A DNA stretch of 64,000 nt from Prosthecodimorpha staleyi (GCF_018729455.1 NZ_JAHHZF010000013.1:1-64000), one strand, 5' to 3'; counted from the first letter of the stretch, positions 51,232 to 60,188 are shown. Made by a program: numbers and translations. The notes: generated from the sequence alone by a model not told the origin.

Positions 51232-52296
51232 TCAGCGCTCTCCGGAGGCGGGGGTGGCGTGGGGTCCGCCGGCGGGTCCGGCCCCGCCGGCGGGCCCGGT
51301 CGCGCGGGCGCGCCAGGCGGCGGTGAGCCGGGCGGTCAGGCGGTCTCGGTCGGCCAGGACCAGGATGATCAGGATCAGGCCGATCCAGAACAGCCAGTAT
51401 TGCGGCGTGATGCTGGCGAGCATGTCCTGCAGGAGCTTGAAGACGACCGCGCCGACCAGCCCGCCGTAGAGATAGCCGGTGCCGCCGATGACCAGCACGA
51501 GGAGCACGTCGGCGGAGCGGTGGAAGGCGATCACGTCGAGCGAGACGAACTGGGTCGTCTGGGCGAGCAGCGCGCCGGCCACGCCCGCATAGGCGGCCGA
51601 CAGCGTGTAGACCGCGATCAGCCGGGCATTGACCGGGATGCCGACCGCCCGTGCCCTCAATGAATTGTCGCGGATGGCGCGCAGCGACAGCCCGAAGGGC
51701 GAGACCACGATGCGCCGTGCGATCACGAACAGCACGAAGGTCACGACGAGGCTGTAGACATAGGCGGTGGTGCCGAAGATGTCGAACTCGAAGCGGCCGA
51801 GGATCGCCGGCATGATCACGCCCTGCAGGCCGTCGGCGCCGCCGGTCAGCCAGGCCATCTGGTTGGCGACCTCCGCGAGGATCAGGGCCACGCCGAGGGT
51901 GACCATCAGGCGGGTCAGATCCGCACCGCGCAGCACCAGGAAGCTGGTCACCCAGCCGAGCGCCGCGGCGGTCGCGGCCGCGCCGACGAGCCCGATCACG
52001 GGGTCGAGCGCGAAATGCTTGGCGATCAGCCCGGCCGTGTAGGCGCCGAGCCCGAAGAAGGCGGCATGGCCGAGCGAGACGATGCCGGCATAGCCGAGGA
52101 TCAGGTCGAGCGAGACGGCGAACAGGCCGATGATGGCGATCTCGTTCAGGATCAGGTGCCGGTCCGGCAGGAGCCAGATCGAGGCGAGCGCGGCGAGCCA
52201 GAACAGGATCTCCGGCACCCGCCAGCGGCCGCGCCGGGCGAGGGTGCGGGCGACGATGCCGCTCTGGACGAAGCTGTCGGCGGAGGCGTGCGACAT
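51232..52296 (-). CDS. Liv-type ABC permease LivM-like
   Basis: 354 residues, about nine membrane segments. LDLILGYAGIVSLGHAAFFGLGAY is the LivM signature and RDNSLRARAVGIPVNARL the ATPase-docking loop. The C-terminal 25 residues are Gly/Ala/Pro-rich. Part of the complete transporter livHMGF that serves the aromatic locus. Confidence 0.9.
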   Translation of the reverse strand: MSHASADSFVQSGIVARTLARRGRWRVPEILFWLAALASIWLLPDRHLILNEIAIIGLFAVSLDLILGYAGIVSLGHAAFFGLGAYTAGLIAKHFALDPVIGLVGAAATAAALGWVTSFLVLRGADLTRLMVTLGVALILAEVANQMAWLTGGADGLQGVIMPAILGRFEFDIFGTTAYVYSLVVTFVLFVIARRIVVSPFGLSLRAIRDNSLRARAVGIPVNARLIAVYTLSAAYAGVAGALLAQTTQFVSLDVIAFHRSADVLLVLVIGGTGYLYGGLVGAVVFKLLQDMLASITPQYWLFWIGLILIILVLADRDRLTARLTAAWRARATGPAGGAGPAGGPHATPASGER

Positions 52297-52312
52297 GGTG
52301 CGGTCCCTGGAC

Positions 52313-53167
52313 TCAGCGGGCGCGGGCGAACAGACCCTGCGGGCGCAGGACCAGGACCACGATCATGAGCGAATAGATGACGAAGGCGCCGAAGCTCGGC
52401 ACGTAGTACTTGCCGGCCACGTCGGCGACGCCGAGGAGGATCGAGGCCAGGAATGGCCCGGTCAGGCTGGTGGTCCCGCCGACGGTGACCACGATCAGGA
52501 AGTAGATCATGAATTTCAGCGGGAAGGTCGGATCGAGGCCGAGGATCTCCGCCCCCAGCGCGCCGCCGAGGCCGGCGAGGCCGGAGCCGAACGCGAAGGT
52601 GATCGCGAAGATGGCCGAGACGTTGATGCCGAGGCCGCGGGCGACGCGCGGATCGTCCACAGCCGCACGCAGCCGGCTGCCGAAGCGGGTCTTGGCCAAC
52701 ACCAGCTGGAGGGCGACCACCAGCACGCTGCAGACCACGATGATGAAGCTGCGGTAGAGGCCGACCTGGACGCCGAGAATGTCGACCCGGCCCTTCAGCC
52801 AGGACGGCAGCGTCACGAATTGCTGCTGCGATCCCATCGTCCAGTCGACCGCCGCCACCGCCATGAAGACCAGGCCGATCGAGAACAGCACCTGGTCCAG
52901 GTGGTTGCGGTGATAGAGGCGGACATAGAGGGTCCGTTCCAGCACCAGCCCGATCGCGGCGGGTACCAGGAAGGCGAAGGGCAGGGTGGCCAGGAAGGGC
53001 AGGCCCCAGCGGTTGATCAGGATCGCGGTGACGTAGCCGCCCGCCATGGCGAAGGCGCCATGGGCGAGATTGACGAAGTTCATCAGCCCGAGCGTGATCG
53101 CCAACCCGCAGGCGAGCACGAAGAGCAGCATGCCGTAGGCGACGCCGTCGAACAGGATGGTCAGCAC
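52313..53167 (-). CDS. Liv-type ABC permease LivH-like
   Basis: 284 residues from GTG 53167 (VLTILFDGVAYGM), preceded by GGAGG at the right distance; the open frame upstream has no family resemblance. LMNFVNLAHGAFAMAGGY is the LivH signature and VDDPRVARGLGINV the docking loop. About eight membrane segments. Confidence 0.88.
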   Translation of the reverse strand: MLTILFDGVAYGMLLFVLACGLAITLGLMNFVNLAHGAFAMAGGYVTAILINRWGLPFLATLPFAFLVPAAIGLVLERTLYVRLYHRNHLDQVLFSIGLVFMAVAAVDWTMGSQQQFVTLPSWLKGRVDILGVQVGLYRSFIIVVCSVLVVALQLVLAKTRFGSRLRAAVDDPRVARGLGINVSAIFAITFAFGSGLAGLGGALGAEILGLDPTFPLKFMIYFLIVVTVGGTTSLTGPFLASILLGVADVAGKYYVPSFGAFVIYSLMIVVLVLRPQGLFARAR

Positions 53168-53281
53168 CGGAAGCCTCCGCACGGGGCAGGAGGGGCGCCG
53201 CCGGTCCGGCCGGGGCGCCCGTCTGGGGGGGATCGGGACGGATGCTTGCATCCAGCCCGAACCGGGTGGCGGGGCGGATCG

Positions 53282-53309
53282 ATCCGGCGGCGGACGGCCG
53301 GCGCCGGAT
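53282..53309 (-). other. Intercistronic hairpin between binding protein and livH
   Basis: ATCCGGCG (53282-53289) pairs with CGCCGGAT (53302-53309), just after the binding-protein stop on the minus strand. A second dyad, GGATGC-TT-GCATCC, lies at 53240-53253. The place mirrors the hairpin after the first Liv binding protein (32091-32127), consistent with messages tuned for excess binding protein. Confidence 0.55.
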
Positions 53310-53324
53310 GTCGGCCCGCTCGGA

Positions 53325-54503
53325 TCAGTTGGCCTTGGCGGCCTTGACCGGATCCTTGACGTTCGGGATGGTCGCGAACTCGACATTGTAGAGTTCGCCG
53401 TCGACCTTCTCGACCTTGCGGATATAGACGTTCTGGATGATGTCGCGGGTCTGCGGGTCGATCGAGACCGGGCCGCGCACGCTGGTCCAGGCCATGCCCT
53501 TGATGGCGTTGACCAGGGCCTCGCCGCCGGCGCCGTTGGTCTTCTTCAGGCCCTCGTAGATCACATGCATGCCGTCATAGCCGCCGACGCCCATGAAGTT
53601 CGGGCGGAAACCGGCCGTCTTCTTGAAGGCGGCGACGAAGGCCTTGTTCTCGGCACTGTCGTGGACGGCCGAATAGTGGTGTGAGGTGACCACGCCGAGC
53701 GCGGCGTCGCCCATGCCGTTGAGGAGATCGTCGTCGGTCACGTCGCCGGTGCCGATCAGCTTGATGCCGCTCTTGTCGAGGCCGCGTTCGGTGAACTGGC
53801 GCATGAACTGCGCGCCGTAGCCCGACGGCACGAACACGAACAGGGCATCCGGCTTGGCGTCGGCGACCTTCTGCAGGAAGGGCGAGAAGTCCGGATTGGC
53901 GAGCGGGACGCGCAGGTTCTCGACCGTGCCGCCGGCCTTGGTGAAGGTCGCCGTGAAGGTCTTCTCGGCGTCGATGCCCGGACCGTAGTCGGTGACCAGC
54001 GTGACGACCTTCTTCATGCCGTTGGCCGAGGCCCATTCGGCCATCGGCTGGGTCGCCTGCGGCAGCGTGAAGCTGGTGCGGACGATGAACGGCGAGGCCT
54101 CGGTGATGGTTGCGGTGGCGGCGGCCATGACGACCTGCGGCACCTTGGCCTGGGTGGCGAGCGGGGCGACCGAGAGGGCGAGCGGGGTCAGGCCGAAACC
54201 GGCGACGGCACCGACCTTTTCGTTGACGATCAGCTCCTGCGCGAGGCGCTTGGTCACGTCGGCGACGCCGGTATCGTCCTTGACGATCAGCTGCACCTTG
54301 CGGCCGGCGACGGTGTCGCCGTTCTGGGCGATGTAGAGCTTCACTGCGGCTTCGATCTGCCGGCCGGTCGAGGCCGAGGCGCCGGTCATCGGCAGGATCA
54401 GGCCGATCTTGAACGTCTCCTGCGCCCGGGCGCCGGGCGTGGTGCCGGCGAGGCCGGCGGCGGCGAGACCGGCGGCGAGCGCCAAAAGGGTTCTGCGGTG
54501 CAT
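53325..54503 (-). CDS. Liv-type substrate-binding protein (copy 1)
   Basis: 392 residues with a signal peptide (MHRRTLLALAAG to about residue 27, cleavage near GARA-QET). The mature start FKIGLILPMTGASASTGRQIEAAVKLY is the Peripla_BP_6 pattern. It is a close paralogue of the protein at 57746-58918: most blocks agree, including the last 12 residues NVKDPVKAAKAN. It lies directly upstream of livHMGF and delivers ligand, probably a methoxylated or hydroxylated aromatic acid given the neighbours. Confidence 0.88.
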   Translation of the reverse strand: MHRRTLLALAAGLAAAGLAGTTPGARAQETFKIGLILPMTGASASTGRQIEAAVKLYIAQNGDTVAGRKVQLIVKDDTGVADVTKRLAQELIVNEKVGAVAGFGLTPLALSVAPLATQAKVPQVVMAAATATITEASPFIVRTSFTLPQATQPMAEWASANGMKKVVTLVTDYGPGIDAEKTFTATFTKAGGTVENLRVPLANPDFSPFLQKVADAKPDALFVFVPSGYGAQFMRQFTERGLDKSGIKLIGTGDVTDDDLLNGMGDAALGVVTSHHYSAVHDSAENKAFVAAFKKTAGFRPNFMGVGGYDGMHVIYEGLKKTNGAGGEALVNAIKGMAWTSVRGPVSIDPQTRDIIQNVYIRKVEKVDGELYNVEFATIPNVKDPVKAAKAN

Positions 54504-54665
54504 GCGTGTCCTCCTTGGTTGTCGTTGCCGCTTCGGCCTTCGCGACGGCTTGTGCCGCTTCTTGGCCGGCCCGGAGGGTCGGCAGGATGTCCCTTGTAGA
54601 ATAGTGCCGGACCGGCTCGCCAGGGCGTATCGATCGGTCGGCCGATTCCCGCCACCCAATTCGGG

Positions 54666-55424
54666 CTAGGCCTCCGCCCTCCGGATCAGCGCGGCGCCCG
54701 GGACGAGCGCAAGGTTGCGCTGGTCGGCGAAGGCGCGTTCGAGATTGCGGTGGGCGATGCGCGCATGCTCGCGCATGATCGCCTCCGCCCGGCTGCCCTC
54801 GCGATGTTCGATCGCCGCGATGACGCAGCGGTGCTGGTCCTGCGCGATGGTCAGGATATGGTGGGATTCCGGCGATCGGGTCTGCACCGGCACCAGGGCG
54901 CTCGGCGAGGCGAAGGGCAGCGCGCTCGCTCGCTCGATCTGCCGCGCCAGCGCGGTGCTGCCCGCCATGGCGATGACCAGGGCATGGAAGCGGGCATTGA
55001 GTTCGACATAGAGCGACACGTCGATCTCGATCGTCTCGCGCCGGACCACGGTATCGAGTTCGGCCAGCAGGGCCCTTGCCTCGCGCAGCTGCGCCGGACG
55101 CACGCCGCGTTCGGCGGCCAGCCGTGCCGCCAGCCCCTCGAGCGTGCCGCGGATCTCGATCGCCTCGGCGAAGTCGCGCTCCGAGAAGGCCTTCACGGCG
55201 AAGCCGCCCGACGGCAGGGCCTCGAGCAGGTCCTCCTGTTCGAGGCGCACCAGCGCGGCCCGGATCGGGGTGCGCGACATGCCCAGCCGGTCGACCATCT
55301 GCAGTTCGGACACGCGCTCGCCCGGCCGCAACTCGCCCTGCACGATCAGATCGCGCAGCAGAAGCTGCGCCTTCAGCGTCTGCGACGGCGACTTTTCGAC
55401 GGCCGGGATCGCGGCACGGGTCAT
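54666..55424 (-). CDS. GntR-family regulator, FCD type (VanR-like position)
   Basis: 252 residues, winged helix-turn-helix (about 15-75; VDRLGMSRTPIRAALVRLEQE) and FCD domain (about 85-230). Its start overlaps the vanB-like stop (ATGA), so it is co-transcribed with vanAB, the place usual for the vanillate repressor VanR. Two CTGTxTACAG dyads in the vanA promoter are its likely operators. The ligand is inferred from context only. Confidence 0.86.
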   Translation of the reverse strand: MTRAAIPAVEKSPSQTLKAQLLLRDLIVQGELRPGERVSELQMVDRLGMSRTPIRAALVRLEQEDLLEALPSGGFAVKAFSERDFAEAIEIRGTLEGLAARLAAERGVRPAQLREARALLAELDTVVRRETIEIDVSLYVELNARFHALVIAMAGSTALARQIERASALPFASPSALVPVQTRSPESHHILTIAQDQHRCVIAAIEHREGSRAEAIMREHARIAHRNLERAFADQRNLALVPGAALIRRAEA

Positions 55425-56398
55425 GGCGCCATCCTGTCCGCCGTGTCGACCGTGATCGATCCGCCGGCCATGCGCGAGACGCAGGTGCACAGCTTGGCGT
55501 CGCTGGCCTTCTCCTCGTCGGAGAAGAACACGTCGCGATGGTCGACGATGCCGTCCTTGTCGAGGATCTTCAGCGCGCAGAGCCCGCATTCGCCGCGCCG
55601 GCAATCCGAGATCATCTCCACCCCGGCGGCCTCCAGGGCGTCCAGTATGGAAGCGTTCGGTGGCACCTCGATCTCGCGACCGAGCCGCGGGATGCGCACC
55701 GTGAAGCCCGTCGTGGCGAAGCGCCCGCTCGACCCGAAGGTCTCGAAGCGCAGGCCGCCGACCGGCCGCCCGCTCGCCGCCCAGGCGAGCTTGGCGTCCT
55801 CCAGCATGCCGATCGGGCCGCAGACATAGAGCTCGCCGCCCGGGGCCAGCCGCTCGATCTCGGCCGCGAAACCGATCCGGCGGCCCTCGTCGGAGACGAA
55901 GCATTCCAGCCGGCCGCCGATCCGCTCGGCGAGATCGTCGGCGAGCGCCAGGTCGGCCCGGCCGCGCGCGCCGTAGAGCACGCGGAACGGCACGCCCGCG
56001 TCCTGGAGCGCCAGCGCCATGGTGTAGATCGGCGTGATGCCGATGCCGCCGGCGACCAGCAGGTAGTCGGGCCGGTGCGGCGACAGGGCGAAGTGGTTGC
56101 CGGGCGTCGACACCGCCAGCCGGGCGCCGGGCGAGAGGCTCCACATATAGGCCGAGCCGCCGCGGCTCTCGGGGAGGCGCTTGACGGCGATCCGGTAGCG
56201 GCCGTCCTGGCAGGCGCCGACCACCGAATAGGAGCGCCGGTCGGCGCGCTCGCCGATCTGGACCGCGACATTGATGTGGCAGCCCGGGGCCGGCGGCACG
56301 AAGGCGCCGTCGGTCTCGATCTCGAACAGGCGGATGTCGGGCGTCAGGTCGCGCGCGGCGGCGAGGCGCGCCGCACGCCATTCGATCGTCTCGGCCAT
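55421..56398 (-). CDS. vanB: Vanillate-O-demethylase-type reductase (VanB-like)
   Basis: 325 residues: FMN/ferredoxin-reductase-like domain (RRSYSVVG, then GGIGITPIYTMA for NAD binding) and a C-terminal plant-type [2Fe-2S] domain with CRRGECGLC and a fourth Cys in KLCTCVSR. It passes electrons from NADH to the Rieske oxygenase encoded 4 bases upstream. Size and domain order match VanB; other phenolic-ether demethylases use the same reductase type. Confidence 0.87.
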   Translation of the reverse strand: MAETIEWRAARLAAARDLTPDIRLFEIETDGAFVPPAPGCHINVAVQIGERADRRSYSVVGACQDGRYRIAVKRLPESRGGSAYMWSLSPGARLAVSTPGNHFALSPHRPDYLLVAGGIGITPIYTMALALQDAGVPFRVLYGARGRADLALADDLAERIGGRLECFVSDEGRRIGFAAEIERLAPGGELYVCGPIGMLEDAKLAWAASGRPVGGLRFETFGSSGRFATTGFTVRIPRLGREIEVPPNASILDALEAAGVEMISDCRRGECGLCALKILDKDGIVDHRDVFFSDEEKASDAKLCTCVSRMAGGSITVDTADRMAP

Positions 56399-56402
56399 CG
56401 GC

Positions 56403-57485
56403 TCACTCCGCCGCCACGCCGGGACGGAAGGCCGAACCGGGGCTTTCGGCCTCGATCATGTGGTCGATCAGGCGCCGCGCCCAAAGCGCGCCGGCATCGA
56501 TGTTGAGATTGTAGAAGGGCATGCGCGGATTGCGGTCGATCGCCTTCTGCTGCGCCTCCAGGACCTCGAAATCCTGGTCGTAGAGCCCCTTGCCGTCGTT
56601 GACATGGGCCTTGGTGAGGGCCGCCGTCAGGGCCGCATCGTCCTTGTGGAAGGTGCGCACGAAATTCCAGTGATAATGGCAGGTGGTCTCGGTCTCGGGC
56701 GTGATGGCGGCCAGGAAATGGCCGTTGACGCCCTGCCGGCGGTCGCCGTCGGGCGCGCCGGTGCCGTGCACGGCCACGCCGACATCGCCGGAGATGATGG
56801 TCGGGGCCTGGAAGGTGATGATCTGCCAGCGGTCGACGCGGCTGCCGGGCCGGCCGAGCTGCTTCTCCCAGAAGGGCGGCGGCTCGATGTCGATCATCCA
56901 GCGGGTCAGCGTCGCGGAACGGTCCGTGTGGGTCACGTCGAACGGCGTCGCCGTGATGGCGTCGTCGCCGATCGAGCCGGCATGGACATAGGTCTCGTGG
57001 GTCAGGTCCATCAGGTTGTCGATGACCAGCCGGTAGTCGCACTTCATCGAATAGAAGGTGCCGCCTTCGCCGATCCATTCGGTGCCGTCGTTCCAGTGGA
57101 AATCGGGCATCTTGGCAGGGTCGGCCAGCGCCGGATCGCCCGGCCAGACCCAGATCATGCGGTGGCGCTCGACCACCGGGAAGGCGCGCACGCAGGCCGA
57201 CGGATTGATCGTCTTCTGCGCCGGCATGTAGGTGCAGCGGCCGCCGGCGTCGAAGACCAGACCGTGATAGCCGCAGACCACCTCGTCGCCGCGCAGATGG
57301 CCCATCGAGAGCGGCAGCAGGCGGTGCCAGCAGGCATCCTCCAGCGCCACCGCGGTGCCGTCGCCCTTGCGGTAGAGCACCATGTCCTTGCTGCAGACCG
57401 TGCGGGCGGTCAGGTCGCGTTTGACCTCGTGGGCCCAGGCGGCGGCGTACCAGGCATTCAACGGGAACGTCTTGGTCTCGGTCAT
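56403..57485 (-). CDS. vanA: Rieske oxygenase, vanillate-O-demethylase-type (VanA-like)
   Basis: 360 residues. The Rieske centre is C52-x-H54 (ACWHRLLPLSMG) and C71-x2-H74 (CGYHG). The mononuclear iron site contains His163 and His168 with an Asp (NLMDLTHETYVHAG). VanA oxidises a methoxy group and releases formaldehyde. The pathway context (gallate-type genes) leaves vanillate, syringate or 3-O-methylgallate as possible substrates. It starts the vanAB-gntR operon and its promoter contains two GntR-type dyads. Confidence 0.87.
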   Translation of the reverse strand: MTETKTFPLNAWYAAAWAHEVKRDLTARTVCSKDMVLYRKGDGTAVALEDACWHRLLPLSMGHLRGDEVVCGYHGLVFDAGGRCTYMPAQKTINPSACVRAFPVVERHRMIWVWPGDPALADPAKMPDFHWNDGTEWIGEGGTFYSMKCDYRLVIDNLMDLTHETYVHAGSIGDDAITATPFDVTHTDRSATLTRWMIDIEPPPFWEKQLGRPGSRVDRWQIITFQAPTIISGDVGVAVHGTGAPDGDRRQGVNGHFLAAITPETETTCHYHWNFVRTFHKDDAALTAALTKAHVNDGKGLYDQDFEVLEAQQKAIDRNPRMPFYNLNIDAGALWARRLIDHMIEAESPGSAFRPGVAAE

Positions 57486-57508
57486 TGTCGTTCCTCCCTG
57501 GTCAGGGA

Positions 57509-57604
57509 CTGTATACAGACATTGGAAAAATTCAACGGAAATTGCGGGTTTTTACGCAGGGTGCGACGCCTTGTCAGCGGCTTCGGCGGCGTTCCTGTGT
57601 ACAG
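57509..57604. promoter_or_regulatory. Two GntR-type operators in the vanA promoter
   Basis: CTGTATACAG (57509-57518, perfect palindrome) lies 24 bp upstream of the vanA ATG, and CTGTGTACAG (57595-57604, one mismatch in symmetry) lies 86 bp further. The shared form is CTGTRTACAG, like known TGTATACA-core operators of FCD-type GntR proteins. Two spaced copies suggest looping repression by the GntR protein encoded in the same operon. Confidence 0.62.
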
Positions 57605-57694
57605 GTCGATTCGGATATGGAGAGACCACTCCGCCGGCTGGCGAAGGGCAGGGCAGTCCCGCGATATCGGGTCCGGCGGCAGCCGGCGGGTGGA

Positions 57695-57720
57695 AGGGTC
57701 GGGCCCATGGGCCCGACCCT
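57695..57720 (-). terminator. Perfect 26-bp palindrome ending the second binding-protein gene
   Basis: AGGGTCGGGCCC (57695-57706) and GGGCCCGACCCT (57709-57720) flank only AT, giving a 12-bp perfect stem about 25 bases after the stop at 57746 on the minus strand. TTCC follows in place of a T-run. It probably separates the lig operon message from vanAB. Confidence 0.7.
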
Positions 57721-57745
57721 GTCGCGTCGCGGCGGAAGCGGCCGA

Positions 57746-58918
57746 TCAGTTGGCCTTGGCGGCCTTGACCGGGTCCTTGACGTTCGGCGTGGTGGCGAAT
57801 TCGACGTTGTAGAGCTCGCCGTTCACGCGGGCGACCTTGCGGACATAGATGTTCTGGACGATGTCGCGCGTCTGCGGATCGATCGAGACCGGGCCGCGCG
57901 GGCTCGTCCAGCTCATGCCCTTCATGGCAGTCACCAGGGCCTCGCCGCCGGCGCCGTTGGTCTTCTTGAGGCCCTCGTAGATCAGGTGCATGCCGTCATA
58001 GCCGCCCATGGCCATGAAGTTCGGGCGGAACCCAGCCGCCTTCTTGAAGGCCTCGACGAAGGCCTTGTTCTCGGCGCTGTCATGCGCCGCCGAATAGTGG
58101 TGCGAGGTGACCACGCCGAGCGCCACGTCGCCGACGCCGTTGAGGAGATCGTCGTCGGTGACGCTGCCCTCGGCGATCAGCTTGATGCCGCTCTTGTCCA
58201 GGCCGCGTTCGACGAACTGGCGCATGAACTGGGCGCCGACGCCGGACGGCACGAAGGCCAGCAGAGCATCCGGCTTGGCATCGGCGACCTTCTGCAGGAA
58301 GGGCGCGAAGTCCGGATTGGCGAGCGGCACGCGCAGGTTCTCGATGGTGCCGCCGGCCTTGGTGAAGGTCTCCGAGAAGGACTTCTCGACATCGATGCCG
58401 GGGCCGTAGTCGGAGACGATCGAGACCACCTTCTTGATCTCGTTCTTGGCCGCCCATTCGGCCAGCGGCACGGTCGCCTGCGCGGCGGTGAAGCTGGTGC
58501 GCACCACGAAGGGCGAGGCCTCGGTGATGATCGAGGTCGCGGCCGCCATGACCACCTGCGGGGTCTTCGACTGGGTCGCCAGCGGGGCGGTGGCGAGCGC
58601 CAGCGGCGTCAGGCCGAAGCCCGCCAGCACCGAGACCTTCTCGTTGACGATCAGTTCTTGCGCCATGCGCTTGGTCACGTCGGCGACGCCGGTGTCGTCC
58701 TTGACGATCAGCTGCAGCTTCTTGCCGGCGACGGTATCGCCGTTCTGCGCCATGTAGAGCTTGACCGCGGCGTCGATCTGGCGCCCGGTCGAAGCGAAGG
58801 GACCGGTCAGCGGCAGGATCAGGCCGATCTTCACGGTCTCTTGCGAGTGCGCCGGCATGGCGGCGAGGCCGACCGCGAGGGCGGCCACGCCGGTCTTGAG
58901 CAGGGTCCGTCTGTGCAT
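57746..58918 (-). CDS. Liv-type substrate-binding protein (copy 2)
   Basis: 390 residues with a signal peptide (MHRRTLLKTGVAALAVG, cleavage near AHS-QET). It is very similar to copy 1 (53325-54503) along the whole length, sharing blocks such as LDKSGIKLI, VTDDDLLNG, LGVVTSHHYSA and NVKDPVKAAKAN, so a tandem duplication is clear. No permease gene is adjacent; it presumably feeds livHMGF 4.6 kb away with a second ligand. It is in the ligA-ligB-yciI operon. Confidence 0.88.
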   Translation of the reverse strand: MHRRTLLKTGVAALAVGLAAMPAHSQETVKIGLILPLTGPFASTGRQIDAAVKLYMAQNGDTVAGKKLQLIVKDDTGVADVTKRMAQELIVNEKVSVLAGFGLTPLALATAPLATQSKTPQVVMAAATSIITEASPFVVRTSFTAAQATVPLAEWAAKNEIKKVVSIVSDYGPGIDVEKSFSETFTKAGGTIENLRVPLANPDFAPFLQKVADAKPDALLAFVPSGVGAQFMRQFVERGLDKSGIKLIAEGSVTDDDLLNGVGDVALGVVTSHHYSAAHDSAENKAFVEAFKKAAGFRPNFMAMGGYDGMHLIYEGLKKTNGAGGEALVTAMKGMSWTSPRGPVSIDPQTRDIVQNIYVRKVARVNGELYNVEFATTPNVKDPVKAAKAN

Positions 58919-58980
58919 CGTCTTCCTCCCGATGGGGCCGGTCCGGAGCGTGCCGGCCGGCTTGGTTCCGGTTTTCGTGC

Positions 58981-59313
58981 TCAGGCGGCGCGCGGCGTCA
59001 TCGGATCGATCCGATGCGCCTGGAACTGCGCTGAGAGCGGCGTGATCTCGATCGTCTCGACGAGGCCCGCCAGGGCATAGGGATCGGCTGCCGCGAAGGC
59101 CTGCGCGGCCTCGCGCGAGGCGGCCTCCAGGATGCCGAAATTGCCGGTCGGGCTGGCGCCGTCCTCGTCCGTCGTGGCGCTGCCGACCAGCACGCGGGCG
59201 AGCCCGCCGCCGCCCGAGGCGACATGGGCGCGGTGCGCATCGCGATGGGCGGCGCGGAGCGCGTCCAGGCCGGGCCGGTGCCGGCAGACCATCAGCCAGA
59301 AGGTCGTGGTCAT
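58981..59313 (-). CDS. YciI-like small protein
   Basis: 110 residues. The pattern FWLMVCRHRPGLDALRAAHRDAHRAHV, ATTDEDGASPTGNFGILEAASREAAQAFAAADPYALAGLVE is that of YCII-related (ferredoxin-like alpha/beta) proteins, with a His-Asp pair typical of the fold. Such proteins assist ring-cleavage or isomerase steps in some pathways, but the activity is unknown here. The start overlaps the ligB stop (ATGA). Confidence 0.8.
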   Translation of the reverse strand: MTTTFWLMVCRHRPGLDALRAAHRDAHRAHVASGGGGLARVLVGSATTDEDGASPTGNFGILEAASREAAQAFAAADPYALAGLVETIEITPLSAQFQAHRIDPMTPRAA

Positions 59314-60188
59314 GCGGCCTGCGCCTCCGGGTCGGCAGCCTCGGCCGTGGCGGCATTCTCCATCAGGATCATGCCGGCGCCGGTCATCGAGGCCGGCACG
59401 AAATAGTGGGTGTGGCGGACGACCACGTCGCGGTCCATCGCGCCGCGCATGACCAGCCACATCATCAGCTCGGCGCCTTCGCTGCCGAACATCTCGACGT
59501 AGCGCTCGCGCGACATGGCGGCGAGCCGGTCCGGATCGGTCGCGATGTCCTTCAGGAAGGCCCGGTCCGCCTCCGGATTGACGAAGCCGGCGCGCGAGCC
59601 CTGCAGCTGGTGCGACAGGCCGCCGGTGCCGATCACCACGACGCGCTCGTCGCCCGGCCAGGACTCGATCGCCTGGCGCAGCACGCGGCCCATCTCGTAG
59701 CAGCGGCTCGGCAGCGGGATCGGGTACTGGATCACGTTGACGAAGATCGGCACCACCCGGACCGGCCAGGCCTCGGGGCGGCCGAAGAACAGCTCCATCG
59801 GCACCTGCAGGCCGTGATCGACCTCGATCTCCTGGCAGATCATCGGGTCGAAGCGATTGTCGACCAGCGTGTCGATCAGGTGCCAGGAGAAATCGGCCGC
59901 GCCCTCGAAGGGCGGGATCGGGCGCGGTCCCCAGCCCTCGTCGACCGGGCGGTATTCCTCCGCGCAGCCGACCGCGAAGGTCGGCACGCGGTCGAGAAAG
60001 AACGAATTGCCGTGATCGTTGAAGATCACCACAGCGATGTCGGGCTTGGCGCGGGCGATCCACTCCTTGGCCGGAACATAGCCGTCGAAGAACGGCTTCC
60101 AGGCGTCCGTGCCGGCCAGGCCCTTGTCGATCGCGGCGGCGATCGAGGGCACATGCGAGGTGCCGAGACCTCCGATCAGCTTGGCCAT
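59310..60188 (-). CDS. ligB: Class III extradiol dioxygenase catalytic subunit (LigB-like)
   Basis: 292 residues, closely matching LigB of Sphingobium protocatechuate 4,5-dioxygenase. Iron ligands are His12 (TSHVPS), His59 (FNDHGNS) and Glu240 (GSEGAE), and the catalytic His193 lies in GGLSHQLQG; these map onto His12, His61, Glu242 and His195 of LigB. It opens protocatechuate or gallate between C4 and C5. Its partner LigA is fused to a hydrolase in the preceding gene, whose stop overlaps this start (TAATG). Confidence 0.92.
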   Translation of the reverse strand: MAKLIGGLGTSHVPSIAAAIDKGLAGTDAWKPFFDGYVPAKEWIARAKPDIAVVIFNDHGNSFFLDRVPTFAVGCAEEYRPVDEGWGPRPIPPFEGAADFSWHLIDTLVDNRFDPMICQEIEVDHGLQVPMELFFGRPEAWPVRVVPIFVNVIQYPIPLPSRCYEMGRVLRQAIESWPGDERVVVIGTGGLSHQLQGSRAGFVNPEADRAFLKDIATDPDRLAAMSRERYVEMFGSEGAELMMWLVMRGAMDRDVVVRHTHYFVPASMTGAGMILMENAATAEAADPEAQAA

